Notes under the pieces: model-generated
Database searches by the model: none
Told to the model about the DNA's origin: nothing
Seen by the model: only the letters and a program-made list of their open reading frames with translations
Source: Bradysia coprophila
Taxonomy: Eukaryota; Arthropoda; Insecta; Diptera; Sciaridae
Assembly (NCBI RefSeq): GCF_014529535.1
Contig: NW_023503501.1
Span: forward strand, 1 to 64,000
Direction: 5' to 3'
DNA: 64,000 bases
Part shown: positions 1-11,762 of the stretch, in pieces
Layout: every line of letters begins with the position of its first letter
Numbering within the stretch: position 1 is the stretch's first letter
Position numbers and translations under genes: made by a program

Positions 1-13
1 CCTATGCTTTCAC

Positions 14-307
14 CTTAATTCTGAGCCGTTCATTGTACTCGGTGTAAAAAAATCGATATTTCTTCAGCGTCCCGCCAACGTACGAAATATTGTTGCTCGT
101 CTTAGATTCATCTGCATCCGCCGGGAATTTCCAACGAGCCATCGTTAACGTATCCGTAGTTCAGTGGCAGGTGGCAAGAGGGAGGTGTACCTTTGGCCGA
201 ACTGCACTGCAGTAAATGCATCCTTTCGAAGCAACTGGCTTCGGTAACTGATCGAATGGAAAGCAATCTATTCGATTATTTTCGGTGACGCACTCTTGAC
301 GCGTAGA
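14..307 (-). pseudogene. GH31 alpha-glucosidase trefoil exon, unit A copy (broken)
   Basis: This is the unit A counterpart of the 45,517-45,821 exon, which encodes the cysteine-rich P-type (trefoil) domain and the start of the N-terminal domain of a GH31 alpha-glucosidase. Splice signals are kept: a pyrimidine-rich acceptor ends near 308 and a GTGAAA donor follows base 14. Compared with unit B there are several small indels (near 55, 75, 110, 140, 210, 225, 240 and 300), so the frame is broken several times. These may be true decay or consensus errors at a contig edge. The rest of this gene copy, if it exists, lies to the left of the window. Confidence 0.75.
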
Positions 308-2879
308 CTGTAAGAGGGAAAATAAGAACAGTTGTGGTAAATTGTAGATGGTGATGTTGTGCACTAGGTGGAGTGAGAGTAGCATAAATGTTGTGAGTGT
401 GCTATAGTCTTGATCTTAGCGGACTCAAGATAGTAACTTTTGGGGAGGTCACGCGCAGATCCAAAGTATATAAACGGAAGGTAATGCAAATTCGCAGTTA
501 CGCGCACGTATATACTTCGATGCTGAATTTACTGTATATCGATACACATGCGTAAATACAAGCATTGTAAATGTGCAATTCCATTGTAATGTAATGTGGT
601 GAACCATTAGACTTCTAGGGTGTATAGAAGCTACAAAATTGAAAATAAAGATTTTCTCAATGAATCTTGATGTTTATTTGACGACTGGGTTATGATCGCG
701 CCTTCGACTTAGGATCACAACCTCCCTCGTCAAAATTGAGACAGAGGTGAATAATCTACTATTATTTGTTTTAGTGGGTGTGCAATGTCTGATATTTTTG
801 GTAATATTGGGTTCCATGCATTTGTTTAGGACGAGGACATATATCGATGTTCATTAATTGACCTTGGCCAAACCTTTTTGCTTTTCGTAGATAGAAGTTA
901 TTTCTCTAATATTAATTTTGAGTTTGGCAATCAATTTTATGTCCTTTGTTTCTGATTGTGTGTCTCGCTACTGTCGATTTGTTGTATTCGTGACGTCGGA
1001 CATTGCCTTTGTGATCTTTCAATCTTTGAACGCTTTTTTTGATGTATGTTTCATGTTTCGTATGACCTTTCCAACGATAAATGCTGTGTTCACCGGCCAA
1101 ATAATTCTTCTTACGGGGCTTAAGCTAGCCCTTAAGTTACTTGGGTGTTGAAATACGAGTATGTGTGGTATCGTAGGAAAGGTGAGACTCTAGGCTAACT
1201 CAGAAATACAAATTTAGAACGACAAAAATAGACCTAGTTCCAAAAAAGAAATTCGTCTATCTCAAATTGTGCCGTGCACTCGATTTTAATATTATGTGAT
1301 TCTTAATACTGTGCTGTGCATCTACTAAACCAATGATTGTAAGAAATTTTCGTCCCCAACTTTGTCCGACACAAAGCTTCATAATTACTCTTACGCGACC
1401 GCGAAGTTTCATCTTTCAAATTGACGAAAAAATGTCAAACTCCAGATAACTCCTCTATTATCATACCCACAAAGCCGGAATACATGTTTCGTACACCTTT
1501 TGGACCAGTCCTTTAGCATATCAAAGGTTTTTGCCCGGGACCTTACCATCGTGGACAAGGGACACACATTTCCTCTACAACATATCAAAACATAACCTTC
1601 CCTACCATCAAAATTTGTCCGTTTGTGTCGGTGGTCGTTTTTCACCATTGTGGTTAAAATTTCACCTTTGGTCCGAGTAACATTTACCAATGAATGTACA
1701 TACCAGGTATGACGAGTCTTCAAAATCTGTTGATTTATCTTGAACGCACTCATTATTTTGTCAAATAGAGTGTTATGATGAAGAGGAAGAAGATATTTTT
1801 GACAAGTACCCCAAGACAAGTTAAAATAAACTGGTCTTCTGTCCCTCTGCTGCTCATGTAACCACGTTGAAAGAGAAGTAAATACTTTGACAAGTACCAA
1901 GGCAAGTTATAATATAGTCTTCGGTTTTCTCGCTCTGATCATAACAGTCTATAATTTTGAAAATGGGTGCGTTAAATCGTTTTTAAATCGTTTAAAATCG
2001 TCCGAAGTGACATTAGACCATACCTGGGTGGTTTATATTCACCGACTGGTTTACATTCAGGCGCATTTAAATCACATTCTGATGGAAATAACGAAATATT
2101 CGATTCAGCGATGCTGACTGGGCCCATAACCTGTGAGAAAGCAGGGGTCTGTGGTTAGGAACTTTAAAATACGAGTGCTCTTGAGTAATGACAAAGAGAT
2201 AATGCTTTATTGATTCATTCAGGTTGGCTCGATATAAACTATAGGGTCGGTATGTAGATACTCGTTATGAATTAAGTTGTTAACGTTAAACTAGTCCAGT
2301 TAATAACAACATTCGAGCAAAATTGGCAGAACTTAGACGAAAAGGGAGTAAAACTATTTCGTCTTTGCTCTCCATGATGGAGACTCCATCTGGGGCATAT
2401 TTTCAATATTTTCGCAAGATGAGATTTTATAAACTTTCGACATTCTTCTCTTGCTATTTATATAGAATTAAAATCTTCGCTGAATTCATTAAATTTTCAA
2501 TTAAATTTTTGATTTTTATAATCATCTGGAGTCTTATTCCACATAATTCCATATAATCCTTGTCATAAAATCAGTGATTTACCCTCGTCTTTCTTAGTTA
2601 TACATGTCGGTTGTGAAAACAGTGGATGGTGACACCGACGCGTCGCGTCCGTCCGTGACCCTCTAGCTAAGAGTAAATCACAACTTTTTTCAAATTCTTT
2701 TTCCCGATTGGTATCGACAAAGTAAGGTCAAGTTCGAAAATCTTTCGACGATATCTACCGAAATACGCACGCAATAGCTGCTTGTGATATATCAAATGAA
2801 AGGTATTGACGAGTAGAACAAAGTTGCTGAACATTGTTTTTGGGTAAGATGCAACGCGAGCTTGTTGGGAGGGCTCAAA
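308..2879. other. Intergenic DNA, no gene recognised (unit A)
   Basis: Counterpart of 45,822-48,520. Short open frames on both strands show no domain, signal peptide or splice logic that I could support. It contains the repeated hairpin element at 1,766-1,952 and, near 440-460, a piece of the element that is complete at 17,792-17,951. Indels relative to unit B are frequent here. Confidence 0.6.
1766..1952 (-). mobile_element. Two tandem copies of a short hairpin MITE (unit A)
   Basis: Two successive degenerate copies of the ~102-bp element that stands alone at 20,600-20,701. Termini resemble TAGAGTGTTATGA and its inverse. The interior has the same accounts of 'tgacaagtaccccaag' followed by 'aagttaaaataaactgg'. 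The same dimer lies at 47,320-47,510 in unit B. Confidence 0.6.
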
Positions 2880-3665
2880 GGTCGTTACTCGGCCCTAAGT
2901 GTTTTTTGCACATAAATCGAGTAAATCTCATCCGATTTTGCTAGATTTAGTTTTTTATGGAAGGTAACTGAATACCGAAAAGAACGTGTCGAAAAAAGTT
3001 TCAAATTTGGGCCCTTGGACTAAGGCCGCTACTCGGCCCTAAGTGTTTTTTGCACATAAATCGAGTAAATCTCATCCGATTTTGCTAGATTTAGTTTTTT
3101 ATGGAAGGTAATTGAATACCGAAAAGAACGTGACGAAAAAAGTTTCAAATTAGGGCCCCTTGGACTCGGCCCTAAGTGTTTTTTTGCACATAAATCGGAG
3201 TAAATCTCATCCGATTTTGCTAGATTTTGTTTTATTTGAGAGATAATTGAATACCGAATAGAATGATGGCAAAAAATGTTTCAAATTTGGGCCCTTGGAC
3301 TAAGGCCGCTACTCGACTTTAAGTGTTTTTTGCACATAAATAGAGTAAATCTCATCCGATTTTGCTAGATTTTGTTTCATTTGAGAGATATTTGAATACC
3401 GAAAAGAACGTGTCGAAAAAAGTTTCAAATTTGGGCCCTTGGACTAAGGCCGCTACTCGGCTCTAAGTGTTTTTTGCACATAAATCGAGTAAATCTCATC
3501 CGATTTTGCTAGATTTAGTTTTTTGTGGAAGGTAATTGAATGCCGAAAATAACGTGGCAAAAAAGTTTCAAATTTGGGCCCTTGGACTAAGGCCGCTACT
3601 CGGCCCTAAGTGTTTTTTTGCACATAATCGAGTAAATCTCATCCGATTTTGCTAGTTTTTGATTC
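2880..3665. repeat. Tandem repeat, ~142-bp unit, about 5.5 copies (unit A)
   Basis: Copies begin at about 2,880, 3,022, 3,163, 3,303, 3,445 and 3,590. Each contains 'ctaagtgttttttgcac', then 'gagtaaatctcatccgattt', and ends with 'tttgggcccttgga'. The last copy is truncated and diverged. Units differ mainly in whether they carry a 'tatggaagg' or a 'tttgagaga' variant. No coding content is seen. Confidence 0.92.
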
Positions 3666-3849
3666 ATTTGAGAGATAATTGAATACCAATAGAAAGTTGG
3701 CAACAATTTTGGGTTTCTAAAATAATATCGTAAATTGTTGGTTTTATTTGAGAGGTACTTCGTACGGGCTTTCGTAATTGCGCTATGCGCAATTTTAAAA
3801 TGAACACTTTCAGTAAATTTGACCATGCCCAACTTGACTTGCATTTTGG

Positions 3850-3952
3850 TAACAGACGCATTAGAGGGTTGTAGACGTATTAGGGTTCCGGGCGTATTAC
3901 GGCTACGGACGTATTATGGTTACGGACGAAATAGGATTACGGGTCGTGCGGG
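3850..3952. repeat. Short degenerate minisatellite (unit A)
   Basis: About six imperfect 14-18 bp units of the type 'gacgtattagggttacg' lie directly 3' of the broken receptor OR1, where a final receptor exon would be expected. Confidence 0.65.
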
Positions 3953-4003
3953 GCTAAAGTCGCAGCAAACGCTCCGACTGTTCTGATGCCTTGTTTCAAT
4001 TAC

Positions 4004-5533
4004 ATCTTATCCTGTTAAAACGCTCAGTGGTGCCAGTGGACCTATCCACATTTCGTTGGCATTTGAGCCAGCCACGCATAAGATCAAAAATATTTTTTGC
4101 GAGTACATGTCATATGAGTACCAATTTGATTGTTGTAGGGCACCATAATTCGTTCGTTCTGCTCAAAAGTCTTCGTCAGTGGCAATTGATACTTTAATGG
4201 AGTTGGAACTTACTTTAGATGATATCTTCGTTCCCATTAGACAATAGAACATCATTTCCAAAAACATTCCATATGCAATGGCGTAACCACTTTTCCAATC
4301 ACTCTTATATGGTCGTTTCAGGTGGTATCAGGATGGTAAGATGTACATTGAACGTAAGTCTTAAGGATAGTTATAGTTTAAAAAAGAACTTACGACGACA
4401 ATTTGAAACAAACAAATGATTTGACCCAAATACGAAGCAATGAAATAATGAAAATGTAGTCGTCCAGGAGTCTCTTCACTTCTGCTACGTATCTTAAATA
4501 GATTTCCGTAAAATTCAATTTCTTGATTTAAATTTATTAAAAATTCGATTTACGCATCCATGTCTTGCTGTTTCCGACACATGTTTCTTAAGAAAGAATA
4601 TCGATACGTGCAAGTCGTATCAGATGCCTTGCTCCACATCTCATCTAAAGACTTCACATCTTCTTCGAACATATCGACGAACACGGAGTAGTTCAGAATT
4701 AATGCGACAATCATTTGGATAGCGTATACGGTAGCAACGTTGGCAAAAACCCCCGATACCGATGATATAAGGTTTGCCGTAATAAATCCAGAAAATGTTG
4801 ACAAATCCACAAACATATATTCGATTGGCAGTAAGGAAATGAGTTCATGATCCACAAGAAAAGCTTTGGTTGGATAAGCGAGAAAAATGGTAATTGATGC
4901 CATAACAACAATGGTGGTCCACATGTAGAATCGAGAATTGTATAGCAAACGGTCACGAATTTTAGCTGCTCGACCGCCACTCTTATTCGCTTTACATACC
5001 CTAATCGAGAATTGATCAGTGCTCTTGCTGATTGAAAACTTTTGAGGAATACCACAATTTTTAACACCATCTAAAATTGGAAAAAGAGTGGTTACAACCG
5101 ACTATGTTCCGTGCTACCAACGCACTTCAAGCAAAAATGCTTCTAATGACAGCTGCCAAATAGAGTACTACTTTGTATGAAAATTTGTTCAAAAATTTTT
5201 TACAGTGCCAAAAATCGTTCGTACACTGTCAAGTTTCAGTACTCTTTTTAGAGTACCACTCATGTTTGAAGTGCGTTGGTACTACCCAAAACATATACTC
5301 ACCGAAATCGTGATGCCGTAGCATGCCAACGTCTCCAAAAGCCTATAGTAGTTCTTATTTACGACGTGCAGATATTGTGTGTATGTTAGTTGAGAGACAA
5401 TCACAAAAATGAGAAACAAACTGACACAAAACAGAAACCCAGGCTTCCAATCGAATTCAATATCAACGCCCAATATATCACCAAAATAACGAAACATTTT
5501 CAAATCCCGTTCAACGATCAAGTAATTTTCCAT
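4004..5533 (-). pseudogene. Odorant receptor OR1, pseudogene (unit A)
   Basis: An insect odorant receptor (7tm_6 type, multi-pass membrane ion-channel subunit) and close paralogue of OR2. Exons on the minus strand are 5,533-5,303, 5,070-4,554, 4,301-4,214 and 4,158-4,004, starting at a Met followed by ENYLI. Three lesions are visible against OR2: a one-base deletion in exon 2 (near 5,008), another in exon 4 (near 4,140), and an in-frame TAA just before the exon 4 donor. A fifth exon like that of OR2 was not found; minisatellite DNA lies there instead. A MITE (5,118-5,278) sits in the first intron. The unit B copy shares all lesions, so they predate the duplication. Confidence 0.85.
5118..5278. 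mobile_element. CAACG-type MITE in OR1 intron 1 (unit A)
   Basis: Termini CAACGCACTTCAAGC and its inverse flank a 161-bp element without coding capacity. The flanks GTGCTAC and GTACTAC form a 7-bp target-site duplication with one mismatch. The OR2 intron (near 11,510) lacks the element and shows the empty site, so this is a real insertion after the OR1/OR2 split. Confidence 0.92.
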
Positions 5534-8500
5534 GTCTTCATCAGATTCCTGTTCAGAAGTTACTCTCAATTGGTCCGACTGATGAATTTGTTCGAGCCTA
5601 GTCCCACTAATTCCGAATCCGGAATCCATCGTTACCTTGGCCTTAGCAATTCTACGTTTTAACTTTGTTCATTTTATTGGATTCGTAATTTGAACCTTAG
5701 TGAATTCGGCTGAGTTTTTCATTCCTGTATCTAGAGGGACGTTCAGCGGTGAACCATTAATGTACTCCCCAAACCCGTCGTCCGAAACCTTCTTCGTCAT
5801 CTTTTATCCAGATAAATTTTTAATCAGATCGTTGCAGCCATATAGTCTAACTGTCTATTTACCTTAGAAGTCATATTATCGACCGTCTCCAAAGCTATAT
5901 GTATGTCTTACCTTTAAGGAATACTACAAAACAGTAATCAATAAAAAAAAGTTGTGTGAAAGGAGCGGCAGTTACTGTTCCAAAGTAAATTGTAAATTAT
6001 AATTGCTGTAATTTTACATTATGAATTATTAACTCAATTTCACTTAATTATTGACACACCATAAATATTGCGCATCATCAACACGTGGTATGTTTGGGAA
6101 TAAGCCTTACTAGTTCATTTCTCTTCTAGATATACTCAGAGTGAAGAGTATAATCATGCTTGAAGGGCGTTGGCGACTGGTGAAGTTTGTATGAATATGA
6201 ATACTCTACGTCGATCTGATATATTTCAGTATGGGCAAATACAAAAAGTTAGAAGAATAAGAAATTTAGAACAATGGATTTGAATGGATACGAAAATGAT
6301 CTTTTATTCTTGTCCAAAGGAATAGAATTCTACTTTTGCTTCCGCAGTTAACTTTGGGAAGGTCACGCAGATACAGATTACAGATACACCACAGTTAAAC
6401 GATATAATGGCGGAATTGATACAAAAAATCACCAGCTCGTGATGATTCTCGTCATAGTCTTGGTGGGGTGAATTTTCTTAAAACAGGGGCAACACAACAG
6501 CAGACCCAAGAGAATTTTAAGTTGCTAAGCGTCGAGAAATAAACGGAAATTTCTCCCCAATTTTCATTATCAGAGCTAGGGATTGCTACCGAAAAGTCTT
6601 TGAAAACTCGACTTTTAGCACCATCATAGAAAAACCAGAAATTCAAAAATCAGAGTATTTTTGAAACATATTAGTCAATACAAAATATGTTACGAACCAA
6701 TGCATTGTGCATTGGACGAACACCTAAATTTTACTTTGAAGAAAATTTGTGTTGACGGTCCTGCTGAGGGGATTCCTGGCTGTGCCTTAAAAAAACTAAT
6801 ACATGTTGTAATACAACACCATAATATTTAGTGCAACATTTAGCATCGCATTTATGACTCCACTTGTGCTTGTTATCAACCATAAGACAATTGGATAGCA
6901 AAGACGAAACAGGAACAGATTTTTTTTCGTGTGCTCATATTTTGTCGTTAAAGGCTTAACTTAACCTTTTTTTACAGTAGATTGTCTTCACTGCGTACTA
7001 TTATTGTCAAAATTTACTTTCACTGTATCCCGTTGAACTCAAAATTGAAGCAAAGAATCCATCTTTATCATCTGACTTTTAAAATTGAAATTGACATACT
7101 GTTCAAACCTTATTGGTTTTGACTAAATTTTCCGAGTTTGAAGGAACGTTCAATGATGAACCATTCAATTGGTGGATGTGCTCCCCAAAATCGTCGTTTG
7201 AAGTAACCCTTATCCAGATAAATTTTTATGCGGATAGTCGCAGTAATAGTCTAATTGTATATTTACCTTTATCATATAATCGATTGTCTCAACGCACTTC
7301 AAGCAAAAGTGCTTCGAGTGACAGCTGTCAAATAGAGTACTATTTTCTATGAAAAATGTTTCCAGATCTTTTTACAGTGTTAAAATTTGTTTGAAACACT
7401 GTCCCGTTTCAGTACTCTATTTAGAGTACCACTCATGCTTGAAGTGCGTTGATTGTCTGCAAGACAATAAGATAATATGTCTTATCTCTACGGAATAACA
7501 TGAAACAGTAATCAATAGAAAAAGTATTTATGCGAATGGAACGGGAGTTGTTCTTCCATAGTAAATTGTAAATTAATAATCATGGACATATTTTTACATT
7601 ACGAATTATTAACTCAATTTCACTGAATTAATGACACACCATAAATATTGCGCATCGCATATTGTAGCCATTGCTTCCAATCAAAAAATTGATTTTATTG
7701 TGCGGTGAATTGTATACGAGTATGAATAGAATACTCTCCTCCCTTGAATTTAAATATTTCAGTATGAAGAAACGGAAAATAAAAATAAAAGAAATTTGAA
7801 GGTCCCTGCTATAGGTTTGGTTGGCTAATCTTCCAGCAAAGGACGCTTTCTTTCAGAAAGTTTCTTGTTTTGTCTACTGAAGTATGAATTCTGTAAGCTA
7901 TAAAGGTAATGAGACGTAATGCTACGGCACGTTTCGAGCCAGCTCCGTCTGTGACTGAATGTATTGCTGTTGGTTTAAATATGAAATGGGTAATCTGTAA
8001 ATAAATCTTACAAACCTTTGCTTTCTTGGAGATTCAATGTTGACCGTGAAGTTTATTTATTTCAACGAACGAAAGGGAAACAAATCCTTACACAAATGTT
8101 CGGACAGCTTTGCTTGGAGTCGAATGTCGGCCTTCTTAGATAACACATAAGATCATAAACTTACGATGAGAAATACGTGAGTACAAGAATTTAAAATTAA
8201 AAGTTGAAAGAGACTTCAAAGCGTTTCGCTTGGTCTGTAATATCTAAATTACTTAATCTTTGTATTGCTTTGATTTACTGCGTACAGAGTACTCGGTGGT
8301 TACATACCTATTCACATCATTGCACTACAATCTAAACATCAATAAATCTAACCGACCTAAGTATTACAATTGAAGTTTCTCAATAGAATCATGTCAACTT
8401 CTTATTGATGTTCATCACTGTGCTGACTTTCTGTCATCTTAGACTCAGCCGGTTCAACGGACTCTACTGATGTCATTCATTCGCTGTAGTAAAACTATGG

Positions 8501-8729
8501 CAAAATAAAATAAAGTGAGTTGAGGGCCTATCCTTCGCGGTGCGATGGCGGGGCTGTTGGCGGTCACTGATCAACAACCGAATGAAGGTCACAACCGTTT
8601 ATTTAATTCACTTTCAAGGCTATCATCAAGAATAATTGCATCCGGTACTTTGAAGAGCAGGACACCGATGTCAGCGAAACCAGAAGCAGAGGCGACCAAT
8701 ACGGAATAATCCAAATACAATACAGAGTC
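5534..8729. other. Spacer between receptor genes, with relic receptor 5' flanks (unit A)
   Basis: No intact gene. Two stretches, about 5,690-6,090 and 7,110-7,690, are related to each other and to the DNA upstream of OR2 (about 11,920-12,330). They share 'tccagataaattttta', a 'gaattattaactcaatttc' stretch and 'ccataaatattgcgcat'. These look like repeated copies of receptor 5'-flanking DNA, so 7,110-7,690 probably marks a third receptor whose coding part was lost. Also here are a partial copy of the 17,792-17,951 element (about 6,345-6,485) and a full MITE at 7,290-7,451. Confidence 0.6.
7290..7451. mobile_element. CAACG-type MITE (unit A)
   Basis: A 162-bp element with CAACGCACTTCAAGC termini, flanked on both sides by ATTGTCT, an exact 7-bp target-site duplication. 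It lies in the relic receptor 5' flank. Confidence 0.93.
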
Positions 8730-9479
8730 CTAAACAACTTCAAGCAATATATTGAAATAAGTGTAGATGCTCTTAACAACCTGAAAACGTTTAGGAAAAA
8801 TGTATTCGACAATCAGCGAGCTTATGAATATTTTTCAATTACATTCGTTCCACTCAATACGCTTAGTGGTGCCAACGGACCTATCCGCAATTCTCTGGCG
8901 TTTGTAGAAGCCATCCATAAGGTCAAAAATACTTTTTGCGAGTACACGTCATATGAATACCAATTTGACTTTTGTAGAGCACTTATAATTCGTTCATTCT
9001 GTTCAAAAGTCTTCGTCAGTGGCAATTGATGCTTCAATGGAGTTGGAACTTACTTCAGATGATATCTTCGTTCCCATTAGACAATAGAACATCATTTCCA
9101 AAAACATACCATATGCAATGGCGTAACCACTTTTCCAATCACTCTTGTATGGTAGTTATCAGGATGGTAGGATGTGCATTGAACGATTATTTTAATGACA
9201 GTTATAGTTTAAAAAAGAACTTACGACAACAATTTGAAACAAACAAATGATTTGGCCTAAATACGAAGCAATGAAATAATGGTAAATGTAACCATCCAGG
9301 ACTCTCTTCACTTCTACCACATATCTGAAAGAGATTTTTTATAAAATTCATTTTTTTCATTTAATTTTTGCTAAAGTTTGATTTACGCATCCATGTCTTG
9401 CTGTATCCGACAAAAGTTTCTCAGGAATGAATGTCGATAGGTGAAAGTTGCACCTGATACTCGGTTACATACCTCATCT

Positions 9480-9546
<67 letters not shown>

Positions 9547-11762
9547 TATGAAGAAATTCATTTTCATTTTATATTACAAGTTTAACATATTTATAAATAG
9601 AAAACTTCTTCCAATGGTTTATTCGGGGAAATTGTGCCCATAATACAAGCGGCGTTGTGTCTTTGTATTTCCATTGACATTCTCTGTATTAGAAAGAATT
9701 TTGATCTTTTGTCTCCAGTCAACTCTTGTAGTTTATGGCCGATTTTGTCTACGAAATTTAATGCTTCTTCACTCCACGGGCCCATAGTTTCAACAGCGAA
9801 GGCTAATAGAATGTAATTGTTAGAAGACAAAAGTTCTGAATAATGTTTGTGCTTCTGAGACGCTGCATAATCTGCAAGTTGTCTAGCCTTTGTAGATGTT
9901 TTTGATAAATATGAGTCTGCGAAAGTATCGACACAGGTTGCATCCCAAACGAGTGGTTTTCCTTTCAACCATGGAGTCAGTGTAACACCATCCGGTCTTT
10001 TTCCGTCATTTCTTGACAAACCCCTTGGTTCTAAGTTAGCGGGAATATGCAATGATGATAATGATCTGTGGATGATATCATTCATTATGATATGCCGTTC
10101 ATATTTTGCAATACATTTTGAGCAGCTCAATCCATGTAAACCATTAGGCAACACCAGAGAACCGCATATGCATGTGTGTGTTGAACAAATATTGCAGCCT
10201 AAACGTAAGCCAATGCAAATTCGGATTGTATTGTTGTCCATGACTGTTCCAATGTTTGATGATGGTATTGAATGTAACCAGGCATTTGATTCTTTACATT
10301 GCAAAGCTTTGAAACGTGCTATGTCCGTTTTCAATGTAAACTTGAAGTTCTCATTCATTATCCGTTGAACGTTAATTAAGTCCCAATTCTTTTGCAAATG
10401 CTTGATAGAAGGTGCTTGAAGATCATTTAAACTTTTCCATTTTTCCAAAGCTTCATCTAAATGAACAATAAAAGTCGTATCTTGAAAATTGAGAATATGA
10501 GAGACGTGACTTTTAACTCCAAATGAAGAGCTAAGGAAAGCTGGCAAAGAAATGTCTTGTAGTTTCCTTATACCAAGGCCCCCAAAATTGATAGGCAATG
10601 TGGCTTGAGTCCATTGTTGGTCATTCATATCAATATTTAGGATTGTTTCCAGAAGGTCCTTAATTTCGTCATCGAAAGATGATATGAAAACTTCGAATTT
10701 CCATGCTGGTGACGTTCTGAGCAAATATGTAAGTTTCGGAACGGCAAAACAGTTTTTTAAAAGAAATAAAGCCGTATGAGAATTAAGAAGTTTCAAACGC
10801 TCGAACATAACCTTCAACTTGCTCAAAACTTTTTCAGAAAACTTAATGAAGCCTTCTTCGAAAAGGGGTGCGCCAAGTAGATTCAGGTCCTCCTTTGTTG
10901 TTACGCAAATTTCTGGACAGATGGTATTAAATTTTGAAACAATTTCTTCGTCGATTTTTTCTGAAAGGAAAAACAATTCACATTTGGATGGATTAATATG
11001 AAGACCGAGCTTTTCAGATTCGTTGATTATCGTTTTAAAATCATCTAAAGACTTCACATCTTCTTCAAACATATCAACGAATATGGAGTAGTTCAGAATT
11101 AATGAGACAATTATTTGGATAGCGTACGCGGTAGCAACGTTGGCAAAAACTCCTAATAGCGACGATATTAGGTTTGCCGTAATAAATCCATACAATGTTG
11201 ACAAGTCCACAAAAATATATTCGATTGGCAGTAAGGAAATGAGTTCATGATCAACAAGAAAAGCTTTGGTTGGATAAGCGAGAAAAATGGTAATTGATGC
11301 CATAACAACAATGGTGGTCCACATGTAGAATCGAGAATTGTATAGCAAACGGTCTCGGATTTTAGCGGCTCGATAGCCCCTTCCATTCGCTTTACACACC
11401 CTAATTGTAGAATTGATCAGTGCTTTCATTGCTTTGTAACTTTTGAGGAATAACACAATTTTTATCACCATCTAAAATTGAAAAGAGAGTGGTAGCTGAC
11501 TATGTTCCGTTACCCAAAACGTAATGCTCACCGATATCGTGATGCCGTAGCATGCCAACGTCTCCAAAAGCCTATAGTAGTTCTTATTTACGACGTGCAG
11601 ATATTGTGTGTATGTAAGTTGAGAGACAATCACAAAAATGAGAAACAAACTGACACAAAACAGAAACCCAGGTTTCCAATCGAATACCATATCAACGCCC
11701 AATATATCACCAAAAAAACCAAAAAATTTCAAATCCCGTTCAAAGATCAAGTAATTTTCCAT
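8730..11762 (-). pseudogene. Odorant receptor OR2, interrupted by a LINE (unit A)
   Basis: Same gene as 54,372-55,837. Exons are 11,762-11,532; exon 2 split as 11,471-11,041 and 9,482-9,387; 9,141-9,054; 8,998-8,843; and 8,780-8,730, which ends in TAG. A 1,558-bp LINE fragment on the same strand interrupts exon 2 after the hydrophobic segment ending in EEDVKSLD. The receptor part runs in frame into the LINE coding sequence, giving one 626-codon chimeric frame (11,471-9,591). The last ~150 receptor codons are cut off from it, so an ordinary receptor cannot be made. Splice sites and the three downstream exons are otherwise unharmed, which fits a recent insertion. Confidence 0.88.
9483..11040 (-). 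mobile_element. 5'-truncated LINE (non-LTR retrotransposon) fragment
   Basis: Inserted into OR2 exon 2. The 3' end is a 63-base poly(A) tail (T run at 9,483-9,545 on the plus strand). TCATCTAAA at 9,474-9,482 and 11,041-11,049 is a 9-bp target-site duplication, and unit B has the empty site. The coding part (~480 residues, stop near 9,591) starts inside the end of a reverse transcriptase (a GLHINPSKCE motif is visible). It then has a Cys-x-Cys...His...Cys...His cluster followed by RPDG and VWDAT. That order suggests a restriction-like PD-(D/E)XK endonuclease at the C terminus. The endonuclease assignment and clade are inference; the LINE mode of insertion is well supported. Confidence 0.92.

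Noticed and set aside
1409-1900. 163-codon minus-strand frame in unit A
   Set aside because: The near-identical DNA in unit B does not keep this frame open, so it depends on indels at the left edge.
2883-3665. CRISPR-like array
   Set aside because: Units of about 142 bp are continuous tandem copies without unique spacers, and the genome is eukaryotic.
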